Shown in pieces: positions 30,686 through 38,610 of a stretch of DNA of 64,000 nt. The stretch spans positions 186,001-250,000 of the forward strand of contig NZ_MRDH01000023.1 of the NCBI RefSeq assembly GCF_002008225.1, in the 5' to 3' direction. The notes below the pieces were generated by a model. That model made no database searches. It was given only the letters and a program-made list of their open reading frames with translations, and was not told where the DNA came from. The position numbers were made by a program, and so were the translations under genes. How positions within the stretch are numbered: position 1 is the first letter of the stretch; each line of letters opens with the position of its first letter. The stretch comes from Agrobacterium salinitolerans (lineage in GTDB: Bacteria > Pseudomonadota > Alphaproteobacteria > Rhizobiales > Rhizobiaceae).

Positions 30686-30723
30686 GGCCGGAAGGCGGCA
30701 TGCTTGCCATGCCCTTTCCGGCC
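30686..30723 (+). promoter_or_regulatory. Intercistronic hairpin after smoF
   Basis: GGCCGGAA pairs with TTCCGGCC around an inner GGCATG/CATGCC stem, giving a two-part hairpin just after the smoF stop. It lacks a T tail, so partial termination or 3'-end protection of the smoF message is more likely than full termination. Confidence 0.7.
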
Positions 30724-30805
30724 GTTTCGACGGACAGGAATAAAGCCGCCTGAAGGGCGCGATAAACGGGCCGGATAAGAACCGGTCCGATCGGGAGACG
30801 ACGAC

Positions 30806-31765
30806 GTGAATCCAGTTGCGGGAGTGGCAGACGTGACAATGCCGGAAAGAACCATGGTCCGGGTGGACGAAAAGCAGCTGCCGCGCTGGACGCGATGGCT
30901 CGATCTCGGCGACCGGTCGCTGGCCGTGCTTCTCCTAACGCCGGCGGCGATCCTGCTGTCGCTCATCATCGTCTATCCGGTGGCGCGGCTCGTCTATACC
31001 TCCTTTTTCAGCCTTTCGTTGACATCAGGGCTGCCGGCGGAATTTATCGGCTTTGAAAATTATACCGCCATGTTCGATGATCCGATTTTCTGGGAAACAA
31101 CCTGGAATACGGTTCTGATCACGCTGATCACCGTACCGGGCGCGCTGTTCATGGGCCTTGGTCTCGCACTGCTTGCCAACCTGCCTTTTTCCATGCAGTG
31201 GCCGATGCGGCTTTCCCTTCTCATTCCCTGGGCGCTGCCGCTATCCTTTGCAGGTCTCATCTTCGCGTGGTTCTTCCATTATGAATATGGCGTGGTCAAT
31301 GACGTGCTGAACCGGTTGGGCTTCGAAGGCATCATCTGGTTCAACTCGCCGAACTGGGCCTTTGCGGCCATCTGCCTGACGATCATCTGGAAAACTTCGT
31401 CGTTTATGGCGCTGATGATCCTCGCCGGCCTGCAGACCATTCCGCGCTCGCTCTATGAAGCGGCTGATGTGGATGGCGCCGGCAAAATCCGTCAGTTCTT
31501 CGAAATCACTCTGCCGCTTTTGAAGCCGTCGATCGTCGTCGCGCTCATCTTCCGCACGATCACGGCGCTGCAGACCTTTGATATTCCTTACATGATGACC
31601 GGCGGCGGCCCCGGCACATCCACCACCACGCTTGCGATGTATATTCACCAGAACACCGTCTCCTTCCTCGATCTCGGTTACGGTTCTGCGCTTGCTGTCA
31701 TGATGTTTGCGCTTTCCATGTGCGTTACCGCCGTTTACCTCCGCATTATCAGGACGAAGGACTGA
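30806..31765 (+). CDS. smoG: ABC transporter permease (SmoG), MalF type
   Basis: A 319-residue permease of the MalF/UgpA class with about six transmembrane helices after a polar N-terminal leader. The EAA coupling loop is visible as SLYEAADVDGAGKIRQFFEITLPLLKPS, and the C-terminal part has TGGGPGTSTTTLAMYIHQ, typical for this class. The GTG at 30806 has a GGGAG site 8 bp upstream, so I prefer it to the ATG at 30839, which is farther from any such site. It pairs with SmoH to form the sulfoquinovosyl glycerol channel. Confidence 0.9.
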   Translation: MNPVAGVADVTMPERTMVRVDEKQLPRWTRWLDLGDRSLAVLLLTPAAILLSLIIVYPVARLVYTSFFSLSLTSGLPAEFIGFENYTAMFDDPIFWETTWNTVLITLITVPGALFMGLGLALLANLPFSMQWPMRLSLLIPWALPLSFAGLIFAWFFHYEYGVVNDVLNRLGFEGIIWFNSPNWAFAAICLTIIWKTSSFMALMILAGLQTIPRSLYEAADVDGAGKIRQFFEITLPLLKPSIVVALIFRTITALQTFDIPYMMTGGGPGTSTTTLAMYIHQNTVSFLDLGYGSALAVMMFALSMCVTAVYLRIIRTKD

Positions 31766-31769
31766 TCCC

Positions 31770-32627
31770 ATGAGCACCGTTGCCACCTCCTCCGGTCTGT
31801 CCTCCTTCTTCTCCGGCAAGCCGCTGCGTTTCATCGCCGCCTCCATTCTTCTGGTGAACGGCCTCTTCCCCGCGATCTGGATTCTCTTCACATCGCTGAA
31901 GACCGAAGCGGAATTGACCGCGAAACCCATTACCTGGTTTCCGCATGCGCCGACACTCGCCAATTACATGCAGGCCTTTTCCGACCAGCCGCTGCACCTC
32001 TTCCTGTTCAACAGCTTCATGGTGGCGCTGCTTTCCACCGCGCTCACCATCCTGATTTCGGTGCTGGCGGCCTATGCACTGGCGCGGCTGAACCTCAAAT
32101 ACCGGGCGCTGATCCTGTCGCTCATCATCGCCGTTTCCACCTTCCCACTGGTGACGCTGCTGGTACCGCTGTTCGAAATCATGCGCGCGCTGAACCTGCT
32201 CAACAGCTGGACGGCACTGATCCTGCCCTACACGGTCCTCTCTCTTCCGGTCTGCACGCTAATGCTCGTCTCTTTCTTCGAAAGCATCCCGCGCGACCTC
32301 GAAAACGCCGCCATGATCGATGGCTGCACCCGCATCGGCGCGCTGTTCAAGGTCGTCGTGCCACTCTGCGCGCCGGGCGTTTTCACCGCCGGCATCCTTG
32401 CCTTCGTCAATGCCTGGGATGAGTTCCTACTGGCACTCTCGTTCAACTCGAACCCAGCGCTCCGCACGCTTCCCGTCGGCATCCAGCTGTATCAGGGTGA
32501 ATTCGCCTTCCCCTGGCCGGTCATTTCGGCAGCGCTGGTGGTCGGCATCGTGCCGGTTGCGATCCTGATCGTCATCTTCCAGGAACGGGTCGTCTCGGGT
32601 CTCACCGCCGGTGGTCTCAAGGGCTAA
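31770..32627 (+). CDS. smoH: ABC transporter permease (SmoH), MalG type
   Basis: A 285-residue permease of the MalG/UgpE class. The first helix (LRFIAASILLVNGLFPAIWILF), the LYFSLAWTV-like middle segment and the EAA loop (DLENAAMIDGCTRIGALFKVVVPL) fit, as does NAWDEFLLALSF near the end. It starts 4 bp after the smoG stop and is followed 11 bp later by smoI, so the genes are cotranscribed. Confidence 0.92.
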   Translation: MSTVATSSGLSSFFSGKPLRFIAASILLVNGLFPAIWILFTSLKTEAELTAKPITWFPHAPTLANYMQAFSDQPLHLFLFNSFMVALLSTALTILISVLAAYALARLNLKYRALILSLIIAVSTFPLVTLLVPLFEIMRALNLLNSWTALILPYTVLSLPVCTLMLVSFFESIPRDLENAAMIDGCTRIGALFKVVVPLCAPGVFTAGILAFVNAWDEFLLALSFNSNPALRTLPVGIQLYQGEFAFPWPVISAALVVGIVPVAILIVIFQERVVSGLTAGGLKG

Positions 32628-32638
32628 AAGGGTAAGTC

Positions 32639-34633
32639 ATGTATTTCGAAACGACCAAAGACGGCTTCACGCTTGCGATCGGCAATCGCACAATCCTTTC
32701 CCATTCGACCGATAATCCGGCCTTCTTCGCCGGTTTCGGTAAAGAGCGAATGGACATGTATCGCGGCAATTTCGATATCGAAGACTATGTCATCGAGAGA
32801 ACGGCCCTGCGCCATGCCGAGGTGAGTGGCGACAGCGTCACGCTCTCATCCGCGCCAGGACAGGCGCCGCGCCTTCGCCTGACGCTCGACGGCAACGCTA
32901 TCAGGTTGACGGCGATGGACGAGACGATCAACCGCCTCTGGCTGCGCGTCGTCGCGGAGGCGGACGAGCATGTCTGGGGCGGCGGCGAGCAGATGTCCTA
33001 TTTCGACATGCGCGGCCGGCGCTTCCCGCTCTGGACCTCCGAGCCCGGGGTCGGCCGCGATAAGACCACCGAAATCACTTTCAAGTCCGATGTCAGCGGC
33101 AAGGCGGGTGGCGATTATTACAATACCAACTACCCGCAGCCGACTTACCTGTCGTCGCACAAATACGCCCTGCACGTGGAGACAAGCGCCTATTCGGTCT
33201 TCGATTTCCGCAACGACGATTTCCATGAGATCGAAATCTGGGCCATCCCAGAAAAGATCGAATTCTTCGCCGGCGATCATTTCACCGATATCGTGTCTGC
33301 GCTTTCACTGCGGTTCGGCCGCCAGCCGGAATTGCCGGAATGGATTTATGGCGGTGCGATCATAGGGTTAAAGGACGGCGTCAACTCCTTCACCAGACTG
33401 GAGAAAATCCGGGCGGCCGGAACGAAGGTGTCGGGCCTGTGGTGCGAGGACTGGGTGGGTCTGCGCCAGACATCCTTCGGCGCCCGTCTGTTCTGGGACT
33501 GGCAGGCGAATGAGACCCGCTACCCGCATCTGCGCCAGAAGATTGCCGAGCTGGCCGATCAGGGCGTTCGTTTCCTCGGTTACGTGAACCCCTATCTCTG
33601 CGTCGACGGCCCGCTTTTCCCGGTCGCCGAAAAAGCCGGCTATTTCGCAACCGACGCCGATGGCAAAACGGCGCTGGTGGATTTCGGCGAGTTCGATTGC
33701 GGCGTAGTCGATTTCACCAATCCAGCCGCCGCCGACTGGTTCGCCGAAGAGATCATCGGCAAAAACATGCTCGATTTCGGCCTCTCCGGCTGGATGGCCG
33801 ATTTCGGCGAATATCTGCCGATCGACATCACGTTGTCCAACGGCGTCGATGCCAAGCTGATGCACAATGCCTGGCCCACGCTCTGGGCCGAGGTCAATGC
33901 GAAGGGCGTCGAAAGTCGCGGCAAGACCGGTGAAGCACTGTTCTTCATGCGCGCAGGCTTCACCGGCGTGCAGACTCACTGCCCGCTGATCTGGGGCGGT
34001 GACCAATCGGTCGACTTCTCCCGTCACGACGGCCTTGTCACCGTCATCTGCGGCGCGCTCTCCTCCGGCCTCATGGGCAATGCCTATCACCATTCCGACA
34101 TTGGCGGTTACACCAGCCTGTTCGGCAATGTCCGCACAGCGGAACTCATCATGCGCTGGACGGAGATGGCCGCCTTCACGCCGGTCATGCGCACCCACGA
34201 GGGCAATCGGCCGCGCGACAATCTCCAGATCGATCAGGATGAAACGATTCTTTCCCATTTCGCCCGCATGACATCCATCTATGTCGCGCTGGCCCCCTAT
34301 CTGAAATCGCTCTCCGCGGAAGCGGCAAGAACAGGCCTGCCGGTGCAACGTCCGCTCTTCTTGCATTACGAAAATGATCGCCAGACCTTTGCGATTCAGG
34401 ACTGCTATCTTTACGGGCCGGACATACTTGTCGCACCTGTGTGGAAAGCGGGTGAAACGCAACGCTCGCTCTATCTTCCGGGCGACGGTGAATGGGTACA
34501 CCTGTGGAGCGGTGCGCATTATCCCGGCGGACACAACGTCACCGTGGCGGCGCCGCTCGGCGAACCAGCGGTGTTCTATCGTGCAGATAGCAGCCATCAT
34601 CCGCTGTTTGAGCAGCTTCGCACAATCAACTGA
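32639..34633 (+). CDS. smoI: Sulfoquinovosidase, glycoside hydrolase family 31 (SmoI)
   Basis: A 664-residue GH31 retaining alpha-glycosidase without a signal peptide, so cytoplasmic. The nucleophile is D388 in GWMADFGE and the acid/base is D455 in WGGDQSVDF, the same number I recall for the acid/base residue of the Agrobacterium enzyme AtSQase. The sulfonate-recognition pair of YihQ-type enzymes (Arg plus Trp, three residues apart) is visible as R283 and W286 in ARLFWDW. It cleaves sulfoquinovosyl glycerol to sulfoquinovose and glycerol, feeding SmoC. It is the last gene of the import unit and ends at a bidirectional hairpin. Confidence 0.96.
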   Translation: MYFETTKDGFTLAIGNRTILSHSTDNPAFFAGFGKERMDMYRGNFDIEDYVIERTALRHAEVSGDSVTLSSAPGQAPRLRLTLDGNAIRLTAMDETINRLWLRVVAEADEHVWGGGEQMSYFDMRGRRFPLWTSEPGVGRDKTTEITFKSDVSGKAGGDYYNTNYPQPTYLSSHKYALHVETSAYSVFDFRNDDFHEIEIWAIPEKIEFFAGDHFTDIVSALSLRFGRQPELPEWIYGGAIIGLKDGVNSFTRLEKIRAAGTKVSGLWCEDWVGLRQTSFGARLFWDWQANETRYPHLRQKIAELADQGVRFLGYVNPYLCVDGPLFPVAEKAGYFATDADGKTALVDFGEFDCGVVDFTNPAAADWFAEEIIGKNMLDFGLSGWMADFGEYLPIDITLSNGVDAKLMHNAWPTLWAEVNAKGVESRGKTGEALFFMRAGFTGVQTHCPLIWGGDQSVDFSRHDGLVTVICGALSSGLMGNAYHHSDIGGYTSLFGNVRTAELIMRWTEMAAFTPVMRTHEGNRPRDNLQIDQDETILSHFARMTSIYVALAPYLKSLSAEAARTGLPVQRPLFLHYENDRQTFAIQDCYLYGPDILVAPVWKAGETQRSLYLPGDGEWVHLWSGAHYPGGHNVTVAAPLGEPAVFYRADSSHHPLFEQLRTIN

Positions 34634-34656
34634 ACGATAGCCGAGGTCGTCCCTGT

Positions 34657-34681
34657 CATCACCCCGTCAGACGGGGTGATG
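34657..34681. terminator. Bidirectional hairpin between smoI and a TadG-like gene
   Basis: A perfect 10-bp stem (CATCACCCCG and its complement) with a TCAGA loop. It overlaps the stop codon of the minus-strand TadG-like gene and lies 24 bp after the smoI stop. No long T run follows on either side, so it may act as a weak terminator or a 3'-end structure for both convergent mRNAs. Confidence 0.65.
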
Positions 34682-35960
34682 TTATGGCCTTCTTGAAAAG
34701 CGCGGTCATCGCATCGCTGATGCCCTGCGACGGGCTAACTTCGAAGAACAGGCCCGGAGAAGCGCAGGACTGCATGCGCGTGCCGATTTCCGGCTGAAAC
34801 GGCTTGATCCAGCTATTGTACCAGTCATTGGTCGGCAGCGGCAGGTAGGTGGTGTAGAGCACGGCGATGCGAAAACCCTTTTCTTTCAGCTTCGTGCAAT
34901 ATTTGACGTCGATCGGTTCCTGACAGCGGCCGCTCGTCGTTTTTTTGGTGCAGGTCGATGGCTTATAGCTATCGCCGACACCATCGGTCACGAAGAAGAC
35001 GATCTTTTCCGGGCTCGCCGAACTCGCGCCCGTGCCGGAGGTGCCGATCTTGTCCCCGATCTGGGTCAGTGCCCGGTCGAAATCCGTCTGCTGGTCGTTG
35101 TTGAATCCCTGCTTGGGGATAGACATGAGATCAACTTCAGCGGCTTTCTTCTTCGCCGTCGCCAGATCCGACGTGAGCGGTACGACCTCAAGCAGCTTCG
35201 TATCTTCGGCTTTCTCTCCAAAGGAATAGACTGCCATGCGATATTGATTGCTGCTTTTGCGCATGGACTTCGCCGTGTCCATAAGGCTCGCTGTTGCCTT
35301 TGCGACCACATTGATGCGCGTCGTCACGCCGAGACTTTTCGCCTTGTAATAATAGCTGTTCGTATCCACGACACCGTCTTTCACGATGTGACAGGCGAAA
35401 GCACATTTGTCGCTCGTATTCGCGACCATGGTGGCAACGTCGGTTGGCGTGGCGCCGACGCCCATTGAGGGGGTGTTATCAAGAAGCACATAGAAGTCGC
35501 TGAATGTTTCCGTCTCGTATTTGGCGGTCGCCTTGCCCGAAACGGTAATGAGATCCTCCCCGAGTATCCGTGAAAGCGTCGTGTCAATGGAAGCCTTGAA
35601 GCTGACCGAGGATTCGATCGCGTTACCGTGCTTGGTCACCGACACATCCAGAGACAGAAGCTTGTAATCGGGATTGGACCGCTCATTGCTTTCAAAGAAT
35701 GCGGAGGCGTCATCAGCGCCGAGCGAAATGACGCCATCGCCCGACATTTCCTTCGCCTTTTGAACACTCGACGATGTATCGGCAACCACCGCAAGGGCTG
35801 CGGCATCCGCTGCCATCTGCAGATCGGATTTTACGGCCATGCTGTGAGTCACATCCAGCGCAACGCCGGCCGTACCGATGAGCGGCACCAAAAGCAAAGC
35901 AGTTAGAATTCCGAAATTTCCTGATCTATCCTGCCAGATATTTTTCAAATCTGCCCCCAT
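34659..35960 (-). CDS. TadG-like pilus-assembly-related VWA protein, copy 1
   Basis: A 433-residue protein with one N-terminal membrane segment of TadE/TadG type (LKNIWQDRSGNFGILTALLLVP, then GTAGVALDV) and a von Willebrand A domain in the C-terminal two thirds. The VWA metal site is seen as DNTPS in FYVLLDNTPSMGVG (Thr replaces the usual Ser) and a later FFVTDGVGDS. Most of the protein should lie outside the inner membrane. It ends in TALFKKAITSPRLTG, as its neighbour nearly does. The ATG at 35960 aligns best with the start of copy 2; a TTG at 36011 is an alternative. No other tad genes lie here, so its role is unclear. Confidence 0.82.
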   Translation of the reverse strand: MGADLKNIWQDRSGNFGILTALLLVPLIGTAGVALDVTHSMAVKSDLQMAADAAALAVVADTSSSVQKAKEMSGDGVISLGADDASAFFESNERSNPDYKLLSLDVSVTKHGNAIESSVSFKASIDTTLSRILGEDLITVSGKATAKYETETFSDFYVLLDNTPSMGVGATPTDVATMVANTSDKCAFACHIVKDGVVDTNSYYYKAKSLGVTTRINVVAKATASLMDTAKSMRKSSNQYRMAVYSFGEKAEDTKLLEVVPLTSDLATAKKKAAEVDLMSIPKQGFNNDQQTDFDRALTQIGDKIGTSGTGASSASPEKIVFFVTDGVGDSYKPSTCTKKTTSGRCQEPIDVKYCTKLKEKGFRIAVLYTTYLPLPTNDWYNSWIKPFQPEIGTRMQSCASPGLFFEVSPSQGISDAMTALFKKAITSPRLTG

Positions 35961-36014
35961 AGCGCTTTTGGAGACAGAACTTAGAAAAAGAATGTTGAAG
36001 GGCAGTTTCAAAGG

Positions 36015-36034
36015 ATAACTAATTTTCGATAAAT
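36015..36034 (-). promoter_or_regulatory. AT-rich element upstream of TadG-like copy 1
   Basis: This 20-bp stretch (ATAACTAATTTTCGATAAAT, plus-strand reading) recurs with two changes at 37481-37500 upstream of copy 2, at a similar distance from the start codon (55 and 63 bp). Shared flanking in an otherwise unlike intergenic region suggests a duplicated promoter or regulator site. Confidence 0.5.
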
Positions 36035-36089
36035 CTAATTTCCTAAATAACTAAATACCGATCCAACCAGCCTTCCGCTATGCTGGTCA

Positions 36090-37418
36090 TCAGTTGGTCA
36101 GGCGTGGCGAGCTGATCGCCTTTTTAAAAAGCGCCGACATGGCCTCGCTGATGCCCTGCGAAGGACTGACCTCGAAGAACAAGCCAGGGGAGGCGCAGGC
36201 TTGCATGCGCGGGCCGATTTCCGTTTCGAATGGTGCGATCCAATTCTTGTAGTGAGGATTATCAGGAAGCGGCAGATACGTCGTGTAAAGCACGGCGATA
36301 CGGAATCCTTGTTTCTTGAGGTTGTCGCACAGCTTGGTGTCTATGGGTTCCTGGCAGCGTCCATTCCAAATCTTTTTCTTGGTACATGCGGCCTTTGCAG
36401 CATCGGCCACGCCATCCGACACGAAGAACAGGATTTTTTCAGGTGTAGCGGAACTCGCGCCATTCCCCGATGTTCCCATCTTCGGTGTGATTCTCGTCAG
36501 TGCACGGTCGAAATTCGTATGCTGGTCGCTTTTGTAATGATGGTCTGGAACTGACATCAACTCAATTTCTTTGACCTTTTTTTTGGCCCCCTGCAAATCC
36601 GAGGTGCGCGAGACAATTTCCGGAAGGTCTTTGTTAAAAAAGGCATCCTCTGCTGTCTTTCCAAAAGTATAGACCGCAATGCGATACTGGTCGGGTCTTT
36701 TGCGAGTGTCCTCGGCAGTATCCATTAAGCTTGCGGTTGCCTTTGCGACCACGTCAATGCGCGTCGTCGCGTTTATGTAACCTCGGGCCTTCGGATCCTT
36801 GTTTCTGAGCCGGAAATAGCTGCTGTTGGGATTGGAAGACCCGTCTGGCAATGAGAGATGGCAGGCGAACTCACAACCGAGGGCAACTTTCATCGTTTCC
36901 ACATCGGCGGGCGTTGCGCCGACACCCATGGAAGGCGAGTTATCGAGCAGCAGATAGAAATCGGTATAGGTTTCCGTCTCATATTTGGCAGTTGCACTGC
37001 CGGAGACAGTCAGGAAATCCTTTCCCAGTACTCTGGAGAGCGTTGTATTAAGCGAAGCCTTAAAACTCACTGACGATTCGATCACGGTGCCATTCTTCTT
37101 CACCTGTACATCGAGCGCCAATAGGCGATATTCCGGGTTCCCTCGCTGATTGCTGTGAAAAAAAGCCTCAGCCTCTTCCTTTCCGACCGAAATGACGCCG
37201 TTGCTGGCCATTCGCCGTGCAGCCTCGGCACTGGCTGAACTTTCCGCAACCACGGCCAGAGCCGCAGAGTCCGCTGCCATCTGAAGATCGGATTTCACGC
37301 TCATGGCCCGAACGACATCCAGCGCAACGCCGGCAGATCCGACGATCGGTATGATCAACAGAGCACTAAGAATTGCAAAGTTTCCAGACTTGTCCCGCCA
37401 GATGTTTTTCAAGCTCAT
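36090..37418 (-). CDS. TadG-like pilus-assembly-related VWA protein, copy 2
   Basis: A 442-residue paralogue of the next gene, over 60% identical by eye through the N-terminus and the metal-site region. The start is MSLKNIWRDKSGNFAILSALL, the VWA metal site is DNSPS in FYLLLDNSPSMGVGAT, and the C-terminus is ALFKKAISSPRLTN. It differs by insertions in the middle (around GCEFACHLSLPDG and FNKDLPEIV). The GGAG next to the ATG is too close for a normal ribosome site, so initiation strength is uncertain. The tandem pair arose by duplication. Orphan TadG proteins of this kind occur in rhizobia, and their function is not established. Confidence 0.85.
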   Translation of the reverse strand: MSLKNIWRDKSGNFAILSALLIIPIVGSAGVALDVVRAMSVKSDLQMAADSAALAVVAESSASAEAARRMASNGVISVGKEEAEAFFHSNQRGNPEYRLLALDVQVKKNGTVIESSVSFKASLNTTLSRVLGKDFLTVSGSATAKYETETYTDFYLLLDNSPSMGVGATPADVETMKVALGCEFACHLSLPDGSSNPNSSYFRLRNKDPKARGYINATTRIDVVAKATASLMDTAEDTRKRPDQYRIAVYTFGKTAEDAFFNKDLPEIVSRTSDLQGAKKKVKEIELMSVPDHHYKSDQHTNFDRALTRITPKMGTSGNGASSATPEKILFFVSDGVADAAKAACTKKKIWNGRCQEPIDTKLCDNLKKQGFRIAVLYTTYLPLPDNPHYKNWIAPFETEIGPRMQACASPGLFFEVSPSQGISEAMSALFKKAISSPRLTN

Positions 37419-37480
37419 CTCCGAATTATCAGAATTCGGATGAGGTTTATTTGAGTGCCGTTGCGATATAGTTTATCGAT

Positions 37481-37500
37481 ATAACTAATTTACAATAAAT
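37481..37500 (-). promoter_or_regulatory. AT-rich element upstream of TadG-like copy 2
   Basis: ATAACTAATTTACAATAAAT (plus-strand reading) matches 18 of 20 bases of the element before copy 1. It lies in a strongly AT-rich block (about 37450-37550) with many possible -10 motifs. Confidence 0.5.
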
Positions 37501-37600
37501 TCGGTATTACTAATAACTATATTTAAGTAATATATATACGACCCATGATCTGTCAGCGGAGGCCGTTGACATTTTTAGATCTTGTCCTACAAAACAATCT

Positions 37601-37687
37601 CTTCCGAGGGGAGCACCAGACGGTGCTGAGATGGCGTTGAGCCGGACCCTTGAACCTGATCCGGGTCATGCCGGCGTAGGAACGGAA
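37601..37687 (+). promoter_or_regulatory. TPP riboswitch (THI element)
   Basis: The conserved aptamer cores are present in order: a GGGAGCACC/GGTGCTGAGA arm (pyrimidine-sensor helix with the CTGAGA motif), then ACCCTTGAACCTGATCCGGG, and TGCCGGCGTAGGAA. These are the hallmarks of the thiamine-pyrophosphate riboswitch. It lies about 140 bp before a five-gene thiamine salvage operon. Binding of TPP should turn expression off. Boundaries are approximate. Confidence 0.96.
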
Positions 37688-37692
37688 CTGTC

Positions 37693-37707
37693 GCGCCCAA
37701 GGGGCGC
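37693..37707 (+). promoter_or_regulatory. Hairpin after the TPP aptamer
   Basis: A 6-bp stem, GCGCCC and GGGCGC, follows the aptamer closely and is followed by a pyrimidine-rich stretch. It may be part of the expression platform, for instance as a terminator or an alternative pairing partner. The T run is broken by Cs, so this is tentative. Confidence 0.4.
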
Positions 37708-37769
37708 CGCCCTTTCTCTTCTTCGCTTTGCCTGATCTCCGAGATTGCCACATCTGGAGACGAGTGACG

Positions 37770-37814
37770 ATGCTGAAACCTTCCGCCCTTCGCACACGGT
37801 GCGTCTGCGTCTGA
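37770..37814 (+). CDS. Possible 14-residue leader peptide
   Basis: A short frame, MLKPSALRTRCVCV, sits between the TPP riboswitch and the permease gene. A GGAG site lies about 10 bp upstream of its ATG. Its stop overlaps the GAGG site of the permease gene, which begins 11 bases later in another frame. This layout would allow translational coupling or leader control, but a frame this short can occur by chance. Confidence 0.3.
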   Translation: MLKPSALRTRCVCV

Positions 37815-37824
37815 GGTCCGGCTC

Positions 37825-38610
37825 ATGCGTGCCACCCATGCACTGAACGGAGTCGGTCTTCTGCTGGTTTTCTGGCAGGCGGGAACGTGGCTGTTTTCAC
37901 CGCCCCGCTATATCCTGCCATCGCCCGCCGATGTCGCTGGCGCGTTCTGGCGTCAGCCGGGCTTCCTGTTCGGGCAGGCACTGGTAACGCTCGGCGAAAT
38001 GGCCCTCGGGCTTGTGGCGGGCGTCGCCGGCGGCATTGTCGTCGCTTTCACCATTGCCGCCATCCCGCGCCTCGGCCGCCTCGTCTGGCCCATGGTTCTG
38101 GTGTTGCAAGCCTTTCCGGTCTTCGTGCTCGCCCCCATCCTCGTCCTCTGGTTCGGTTTCGGCATGGCTTCGAAAGTGGTCATGACGGCTATCATCATAT
38201 TCTTCCCCGTCGCCTCCGCTTTCACGGATGGCCTTAACCGCACCGATCGCGCCATCCTCGACGCCGCCTCGCTGACTGAGGCGAGCCACTGGCAGATCCT
38301 TACCCGGTTGCGTGCGCCGCTGGCGTTGCCCTCGCTGATTTCAGGCCTCAGGCTCGCCGCGCCGCTTGCCCCGCTCGGCGCCGTCATCGGCGAATGGGTG
38401 GGCGCATCGGCCGGGCTCGGGTTTGTGATGATCCAGTCCAATGCCCGCATGCAGACCGACACCATGTTCGCCGCCATGACCATTCTGGCCGTCATGGCGG
38501 TGCTGCTGCGGCTCGTCGTCGACTTATCGACAGCCCATCTGGCTCCCTGGGCCAAGGAAACAGAACACACCATTCCTTTCAGATACTTGCGGAGACTTTC
38601 GGCACCATGA
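37825..38610 (+). CDS. thiX: ABC transporter permease for a thiamine precursor (ThiX-like)
   Basis: A 261-residue permease of the SsuC/ThiX type with about six helices. The conserved coupling region appears as DAASLTEASHWQILTRLRAPLALPSLISGLRLAAPLAPLGAVIGEW, and the YILPSPADV segment near the start is typical. With the adjacent binding protein it should import the pyrimidine precursor HMP or a formylamino derivative. It is the first full gene after the TPP riboswitch and overlaps the next gene by four bases (ATGA). No ATPase gene accompanies it, which is unusual for a ThiXYZ system. Confidence 0.88.
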   Translation: MRATHALNGVGLLLVFWQAGTWLFSPPRYILPSPADVAGAFWRQPGFLFGQALVTLGEMALGLVAGVAGGIVVAFTIAAIPRLGRLVWPMVLVLQAFPVFVLAPILVLWFGFGMASKVVMTAIIIFFPVASAFTDGLNRTDRAILDAASLTEASHWQILTRLRAPLALPSLISGLRLAAPLAPLGAVIGEWVGASAGLGFVMIQSNARMQTDTMFAAMTILAVMAVLLRLVVDLSTAHLAPWAKETEHTIPFRYLRRLSAP

